A stretch of DNA of 64,000 bases from UBA695 sp042691655 (GTDB taxonomy: Bacteria > Verrucomicrobiota > Verrucomicrobiia > Chthoniobacterales > Chthoniobacteraceae), in the NCBI GenBank assembly GCA_042691655.1, contig CP170506.1, forward strand, positions 5,146,001 to 5,210,000, written 5' to 3'. The position numbers were made by a program, and so were the translations under genes. This document shows positions 59,988-64,000 of this stretch, one piece after another. Every line of letters starts with the position of its first letter. The first letter of the stretch is position 1. Under the pieces are notes generated by a model. It ran no database searches. It had not been told where the DNA came from and saw only the letters and a list, made by a program, of their open reading frames with translations.

Positions 59988-61430
59988 GGTAGTGTCCAGA
60001 TTCTTTCGCACTTTCAGTTGATGGCCTGAGGAAGGTTGGTCTTTGTTTTTGGGTTTCTTGTTTGGTTTTGATATCCGCCCCCGCGGGGGCGGATATCAAA
60101 TTTGTCGATCAGGCTACGGCTTCCTCTGTGGCTGATGGGTTCTCGCGCAGGCGGCTCATGTCCAGGTAGCGCTTGCTGCCCCACTTGGTTCCGGCGATGT
60201 GCCGCAGCCGCGCGGCTGCGAGCATCAAGGCACTCTGGCCGTCGGGGAAGGAACCTACCACTCGGGTTCGTCGCCGGATTTCCCGGATTACGCGTTCCAG
60301 CGGGTTGTTGGTTCGCAGGTTGCGCCAGTGTTCGCGGGGGAAGTGCATGTAGCTCAATGTCTCCTCGATGCCCGTCGCGACCAGTTCCGCTGCTTTGCCA
60401 AGCTTCATTTCCCGCAGTTTAAAGACGACCGCCTTTGCCTTTTCCTGCGCCGCAGCCAGGTCTTCCTGGGCATGGATCGCTTTGAGCATGGCCACCACTT
60501 CCTTGACTTTCCCACTCGGCACCGCCGTCCATACGTTGCGGTAAAAATGCACCGTGCATCGCTGCCATTTCGCTTCTGGGTAAAAATCCGCAAGGCTTTC
60601 TACCAGCCCCAGGCACTTGTCGCTCACGAAGAGCTTTACTCCGGCCAAACCCCGCTGCTTCAACCCCCGCATGAAGTTCGTCCAGCTTTCCTTGTCCTCC
60701 TTGGTTCCTTCGGCCACTGCTAGCACTTCACGATAGCCGTCCTGGTTAACTCCCACGGCGATCAAAATGCTCACGTTTTTAACCTCTCCGCCCCAGCTTC
60801 GCTTAAGCCATACCCCGTCGAGATAGACGTAGGCAAAGCGGCCTTCGATGGGCCGGTTGCGCCACTCCTCAATCTGCCCGTAGATCTTCTGGTTTAAATC
60901 GCTCACCACGCTCGGGCTTACCCGGGTTCCCCAGAGCGCCTCGGTAATGTCCTCGACCCGCCGCACGCTCACTCCGGCCAAATACATTTCGACGAGCGCC
61001 TCCTCGACGCTGCTCTCCCGGCGCTTGTAGCGTTCGATGATTGCCGTTTCAAAGGGCAGGCTCCGCAGCTTGGGCACCTTCAAACTGACTTCGCCTGCTT
61101 TGGTATGCAGTTGCCGTTCGTAATGCCCCGCTCGGGTGTCAGCCCGATCCCCGCTGCGCTCATAACGCTTCGCCCCGCACAACCGGTCTGCCTCCGCGTC
61201 TAGTAGCGCGTTCAACGTCTCCTCAACCGCCTCTAGTACCACCCCGCTCAGGTGTTCTTTAATCCTTCCTTCGTCGATACTTATGATCTTGCCGTGGCCT
61301 TCGGCCCCGGCTACGGCGCTACCCGCCGTTTCCTGCGTTTCTTCTTTGTATTCGCTCATGGGTTGCTCTCTTTTTGCCAACCTTCCTCTTACCACCCCAA
61401 AAAAATGTGCGAAAGAATTACTACGTCATC
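59988..61430 (-). mobile_element. IS256-family insertion sequence
   Basis: 1,443-bp element. Its ends are 24 nt each from the target repeat to GCAC: GGTAGTGTCCAGATTC then TTTCGCAC on the left (59988-60011), and the right end (61430 back to 61407) reads GATGACGTAGTAATTC then TTTCGCAC. Sixteen of the 24 positions match, including the inner 12 without a gap. It is flanked by 8-bp direct repeats GATCTACC, as expected for IS256. One transposase gene lies on the minus strand. Confidence 0.88.
60109..61359 (-). CDS. IS256-family transposase (mutator type)
   Basis: DDE transposase of 416 aa from ATG 61359. Catalytic residues D181 (YVYLDGVWLK), D247 (LFVSDKCLGL) and E355 (NNPLERVIRE) are present, with the family's CTVHFYRNVW block between the second Asp and the Glu. 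It looks intact, so the element may be active. Confidence 0.95.
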   Translation of the reverse strand: MSEYKEETQETAGSAVAGAEGHGKIISIDEGRIKEHLSGVVLEAVEETLNALLDAEADRLCGAKRYERSGDRADTRAGHYERQLHTKAGEVSLKVPKLRSLPFETAIIERYKRRESSVEEALVEMYLAGVSVRRVEDITEALWGTRVSPSVVSDLNQKIYGQIEEWRNRPIEGRFAYVYLDGVWLKRSWGGEVKNVSILIAVGVNQDGYREVLAVAEGTKEDKESWTNFMRGLKQRGLAGVKLFVSDKCLGLVESLADFYPEAKWQRCTVHFYRNVWTAVPSGKVKEVVAMLKAIHAQEDLAAAQEKAKAVVFKLREMKLGKAAELVATGIEETLSYMHFPREHWRNLRTNNPLERVIREIRRRTRVVGSFPDGQSALMLAAARLRHIAGTKWGSKRYLDMSRLRENPSATEEAVA

Positions 61431-61438
61431 GATCTACC
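61431..61438. repeat. Right target duplication of IS256 copy
   Basis: GATCTACC, identical to 59980-59987. Confidence 0.85.
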
Positions 61439-61448
61439 ATCTCATGCG

Positions 61449-61931
61449 ATGATCCTTCACGCCTCCAGGTCCATCGCAGAACGCCTAAAATGCCAGGTGT
61501 CTACACACAGCGTATTTCAGAAGCTGGCGGTGGATTCGTGGAGCTTCGATCTTTTTAAAATGGCAAAAGTAGGGACTTTCGCGGTGGTCATGAACGATGC
61601 CTCGTTATCCACTTTCATCGTGCCATTGAAGGGGATAAGGACCTTTGAGGTGTTTCTTCCGCAGATGCTCGCCCGTATTGGGGAGCTTTTTGATCGAAAT
61701 GGCATCCCGTTTGACGCCCAAAACCAGTCCGTACTGATCCTTCCACGGTCCGCTCGGAGCCTTATTGGCACCATGAATGAGGCAAAAGCCATCATTAAGG
61801 ACAGTATCTTATATGATTTGAAATACGTTGGGGCGGTTGACTGGGTGAGCCTTGAGCGCGAACTCAACGAGACTCCCTATTCGCAAATTGAAGATGAAAC
61901 ACCAGACACCCGGATGGGAAGGCTTTCGTAA
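61449..61931 (+). CDS. DUF6933-like protein
   Basis: Protein of 160 aa from ATG 61449 (MILHASRSIAERLKCQVSTH). The family typically starts MILHATQKL and has a phage-like helical/beta fold; this protein keeps the WSFDLFKMAKVGTFAVVMND region. Function unknown. The IS256 copy lies 10 bp upstream of the start, so its promoter and ribosome-binding site were probably displaced. The in-frame codons before 61449 lie in and beside the element and are not native. Confidence 0.65.
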   Translation: MILHASRSIAERLKCQVSTHSVFQKLAVDSWSFDLFKMAKVGTFAVVMNDASLSTFIVPLKGIRTFEVFLPQMLARIGELFDRNGIPFDAQNQSVLILPRSARSLIGTMNEAKAIIKDSILYDLKYVGAVDWVSLERELNETPYSQIEDETPDTRMGRLS

Positions 61932-61985
61932 AATGACGGAGTGTTCCCAAGCTTGGCGGTAGCTTGCTTCTCTCCCTGGGAAAAA

Positions 61986-62192
61986 CTAATCGCAGCTTTT
62001 TTCTGTCTCCGGATGGTTGCTGGCCGCACCATTTCGCTGGATTTCACGATAAAGTTCCCCGCGAAAGATTGGAATTTCACGAGGGGCGGCAATACGAATC
62101 CTGACCGTGTCACGTTCGATACGAGTGACCATAATCTCGATCTCGTCTCCAATGTGGATCGTCTCTCCTGCTTTCCGGCTTAGTACTAACAT
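61986..62192 (-). CDS. csrA: Carbon storage regulator CsrA
   Basis: RNA-binding regulator of 68 aa with MLVLSRKAGETIHIGDEIEI, RDTVRIRIAAPREIPIFRGE and a short polar tail. The core is complete. No FliW or flagellar gene is adjacent. It lies in the A+T-richer part of the window beside the methyltransferase genes. Confidence 0.94.
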   Translation of the reverse strand: MLVLSRKAGETIHIGDEIEIMVTRIERDTVRIRIAAPREIPIFRGELYREIQRNGAASNHPETEKSCD

Positions 62193-62306
62193 ATCAGTAA
62201 CCCGTGGGTGCGCTGGTCAAGAAGAGACCCTAAATAGGCGGAAATGGAAAGAACTTTTATCAGTGCCGACTAATCCAAGCCAAAAGGAAAAAGGAGGGCG
62301 CCGCAA

Positions 62307-63017
62307 CTAAGAAGACTTCTGGGCTATTAACAAGTCGCTATAGCCGCGGTAAACGATTTCTTGTCGCCGTATGGCAAACTCAGCACTGCGAAAGGCCTCA
62401 GCGAATTCGTCTTCGGAATGGGTCCAATATTGTCCCGATTGCTGGGCTTCTGCGATTTTCTCGTTGGCCTTAAAGATGTCGCGTGTCATCCACATGGTTT
62501 TTAGGCCGTTAAAGTAGCCCTGTTTTTTTATCGTCTCGTGCCGGAGATACTTACGCCAGTCGGAGACATCCATGACGCGCCCGGCATCGCAGGCAAAAAT
62601 ATATCCGCCCTCGCGCAACCAGGACCGCAGCTTCTTTATAAACGCTTTGGGATCAGGAAGAGCATATAGGACATGGACTAGAACCACAGCATCCAGGGAA
62701 TTTTCTGGAAACGAAAGCTCTTCGGCTGGTGCGGGTACGAACTGGATATTCGATAGGTAATTCTGTTTTGCTTTCTCAATAGCCCTCTTTTGCATGGCGG
62801 ATGACGGCTCGCTGTGAATGACCGTGGCGGCGGGCCAGATTTCAGCGGCTTCTAAAGAGAAATTTCCCGTTCCGGCACCTACCTCAAGAATCTTTGCTCC
62901 AGGGCAAATATCCCATTGGCTGATTTCATTTCTAAATCTCGTTATAAGATCCTGATAAGCAGGTGTTAGAGTGGCCATCAGGTCATAGGTTTGTGAGTAG
63001 TCATTCCAGTCTGTCAT
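62307..63017 (-). CDS. SAM-dependent methyltransferase, class I
   Basis: Methyltransferase of 236 aa from ATG 63017. Motif I is EVGAGTG (residues 45-51), motif II region DAVVLVHVLYALPDP, and post-I acidic IHSEPS. Target unknown; it resembles small-molecule methyltransferases of the UbiE type more than nucleic-acid ones. It follows the sensor-like gene by 20 bp, so they form an operon. A longer start would overlap that gene. Confidence 0.85.
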   Translation of the reverse strand: MTDWNDYSQTYDLMATLTPAYQDLITRFRNEISQWDICPGAKILEVGAGTGNFSLEAAEIWPAATVIHSEPSSAMQKRAIEKAKQNYLSNIQFVPAPAEELSFPENSLDAVVLVHVLYALPDPKAFIKKLRSWLREGGYIFACDAGRVMDVSDWRKYLRHETIKKQGYFNGLKTMWMTRDIFKANEKIAEAQQSGQYWTHSEDEFAEAFRSAEFAIRRQEIVYRGYSDLLIAQKSS

Positions 63018-63037
63018 AGAATTTAGATTAGCTAAGG

Positions 63038-63706
63038 TTATTGATTGTTGGGGGAACTCGTTTTTTTCCAAATTTTCCCAGAGATCACATTGCCCCTCCA
63101 TGTGCCATCCAGGACTTCTATATTCCCTTTTTCTTCGGAATTATGTGGATCCGCCCATGTGCTTGTGTGCTGTGCCAGCCCGTGCACCTTGGAAATCCAG
63201 TAGGCTTGAACGAGATGCGGTTGCAGCGATCTCATCAGTTGAACCTCCTGATGGGTAAAAGCGAGATCCCGGTTCACAGAAACCGCTATGATGCGGTCTG
63301 AAACGGGGACGACGGCCGATAATTGATGGCTGACGCCCAATTCCTTCCAGAAATTTTGGTAGAATGCGGTTTTCGAGAATTCGCGTTTGGTAAAAAAGTC
63401 GCTGATTTGAAGGATAGTCTGAGTTCCGCCTCTGCGCCGGTAGGCGACACAGGGATGCTCGTCCGCCCATTGGCTCCACTGGCTGATAAAATCTTTAGGC
63501 CATTCTGGCCTGGGGCAATTGAGCGTATTGACAAGGACTTTGCTTTGATTGTCAATTTCGTCAAATGAGATGCATATATTCGGAAACAGCAAACTGAACG
63601 CCGAATGGACTATGCTGGGAAATTCTTTGGGAAGTGCTGGCAAATACAGCTGTAGAAGGGCTTTGTTGACCAATTTGCCATGGGTGGGGAAGGTGAAAAA
63701 TGTCAC
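63038..63706 (-). CDS. LuxR-type N-terminal sensory domain without HTH
   Basis: Protein of 222 aa. Residues of about 15-180 have the pattern of the GAF-like sensory part of verrucomicrobial LuxR regulators (WADEHPCVAYRRRG, VPVSDRIIAVSVNRD, LMRSLQPHLVQAYW). The HTH that normally follows LQPHLVQAY is missing; instead the chain ends with about 35 polar residues. No TPRE.E block is visible in any frame before the methyltransferase. It may be a decayed regulator or a free-standing ligand sensor. Confidence 0.65.
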   Translation of the reverse strand: MTFFTFPTHGKLVNKALLQLYLPALPKEFPSIVHSAFSLLFPNICISFDEIDNQSKVLVNTLNCPRPEWPKDFISQWSQWADEHPCVAYRRRGGTQTILQISDFFTKREFSKTAFYQNFWKELGVSHQLSAVVPVSDRIIAVSVNRDLAFTHQEVQLMRSLQPHLVQAYWISKVHGLAQHTSTWADPHNSEEKGNIEVLDGTWRGNVISGKIWKKTSSPNNQ

Positions 63707-64000
63707 AGAAAGTGGTTATCGACAGGATACTACGACATTCGAAGCTCCCTCAAATAGGGTAGGGTTGGTCTTGCCTTAGCTCAAGTATTCGGTATAACAA
63801 AAAGCTGGAATCGGTCGAAAAAGAACCTCTTTTTTATTCGATTTCCAGAATTCAGTATTTTTCCCTATTTCAAATTGGTTTTTCCTGTCGGACGGTAGCG
63901 GCGACCGCCGCCATGTATACAAAAAGAGGGTAAAGAGACATGCGCATTTCATCTGAACTTTTGTCTCGGTTGTCATCGGCAATCCTCCGTTTGTATTCGC
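63707..64000. other. A+T-rich right end without recognised gene
   Basis: 294 bp with lower GC than the rest of the window. A 68-codon minus-strand frame (63776-63982) has no coding signature. It probably holds the promoter of the sensor/methyltransferase operon, but no clear -35/-10 pair was identified. Confidence 0.4.

Noticed and set aside
63776..63982. 68-codon minus-strand frame at the right end
   Set aside because: No similarity, no ribosome-binding site, and A+T-rich composition makes an open frame of this length unremarkable.
1..64000. CRISPR arrays, tRNA or rRNA genes
   Set aside because: No regularly spaced direct repeats and no cloverleaf or rRNA sequence blocks were found; the short tandem units at 32926-33050 are only 9 bp and have no spacers.

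Overview
This 64 kb window is high-GC bacterial chromosome, most likely from a Verrucomicrobiota member of the Spartobacteria/Chthoniobacter/Terrimicrobium type. That placement is an inference from overall protein character, weak Shine-Dalgarno sites with several GTG/TTG starts, a bactofilin, and dispersed intergenic repeats of the kind seen in that phylum. It does not rest on a marker-gene tree.

Region 1 (1-3,000): the 5' part of gcvT on the minus strand (cut by the window edge), fabG, and a UVR-motif protein with a lysine-rich tail. Region 2 (3,024-20,674): one continuous block of translation genes, rpsL-rpsG-fusA-rpsJ-rplC-rplD-rplW-rplB-rpsS-[secreted coiled-coil protein]-rplV-rpsC-rplP-rpmC-rpsQ-rplN-rplX-rplE-rpsH-rplF-rplR-rpsE-rplO-secY-adk-map-infA-rpmJ-rpsM-rpsK-rpsD. 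The str, S10, spc and alpha operons are fused head to tail, but tuf, rpsN, rpmD, rpoA and rplQ are missing from their usual places. A foreign-looking envelope protein sits between rpsS and rplV.

Region 3 (20,696-23,900): the rpsD terminator is followed directly by a group IIC intron remnant. The intron is split by an IS66-family element with clean terminal inverted repeats and an 8-bp target duplication, and that element carries an internally deleted tnpB. Region 4 (24,000-43,300): housekeeping and metabolism, namely an acyltransferase, malic enzyme, valS, a gamma-class carbonic anhydrase homologue, HU, a tRNA-dihydrouridine synthase, a folP-cdaA-(miniature CdaR-like ORF)-glmM operon, a GH36 alpha-galactosidase, bactofilin, an AraC regulator and a large soluble hybrid histidine kinase. 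Region 5 (43,500-59,900): membrane and envelope glycosylation genes (GT2, YfhO-like, GT39-like, acyltransferase, a PHP-GT4 fusion) mixed with bcp, a receiver-only protein, HAD and PIG-L hydrolases, prfA, rpmE, DUF2164 and a lipoprotein.

Region 6 (60,000-64,000): an IS256-family element with 24-bp imperfect ends and an 8-bp target duplication. It lies 10 bp upstream of a DUF6933-like gene. Then come csrA, a SAM methyltransferase and a LuxR-type sensory domain that lacks its DNA-binding domain, all in a stretch visibly richer in A+T than the rest.

The most unusual items are the secreted coiled-coil protein inside the ribosomal operon, the CdaR reduced to a single membrane helix between cdaA and glmM, the nested intron/IS66 locus, a roughly 160-bp nested palindrome at 39,091-39,251, and the HTH-less sensor/methyltransferase pair at the right end. 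No tRNA, rRNA or CRISPR array was seen.
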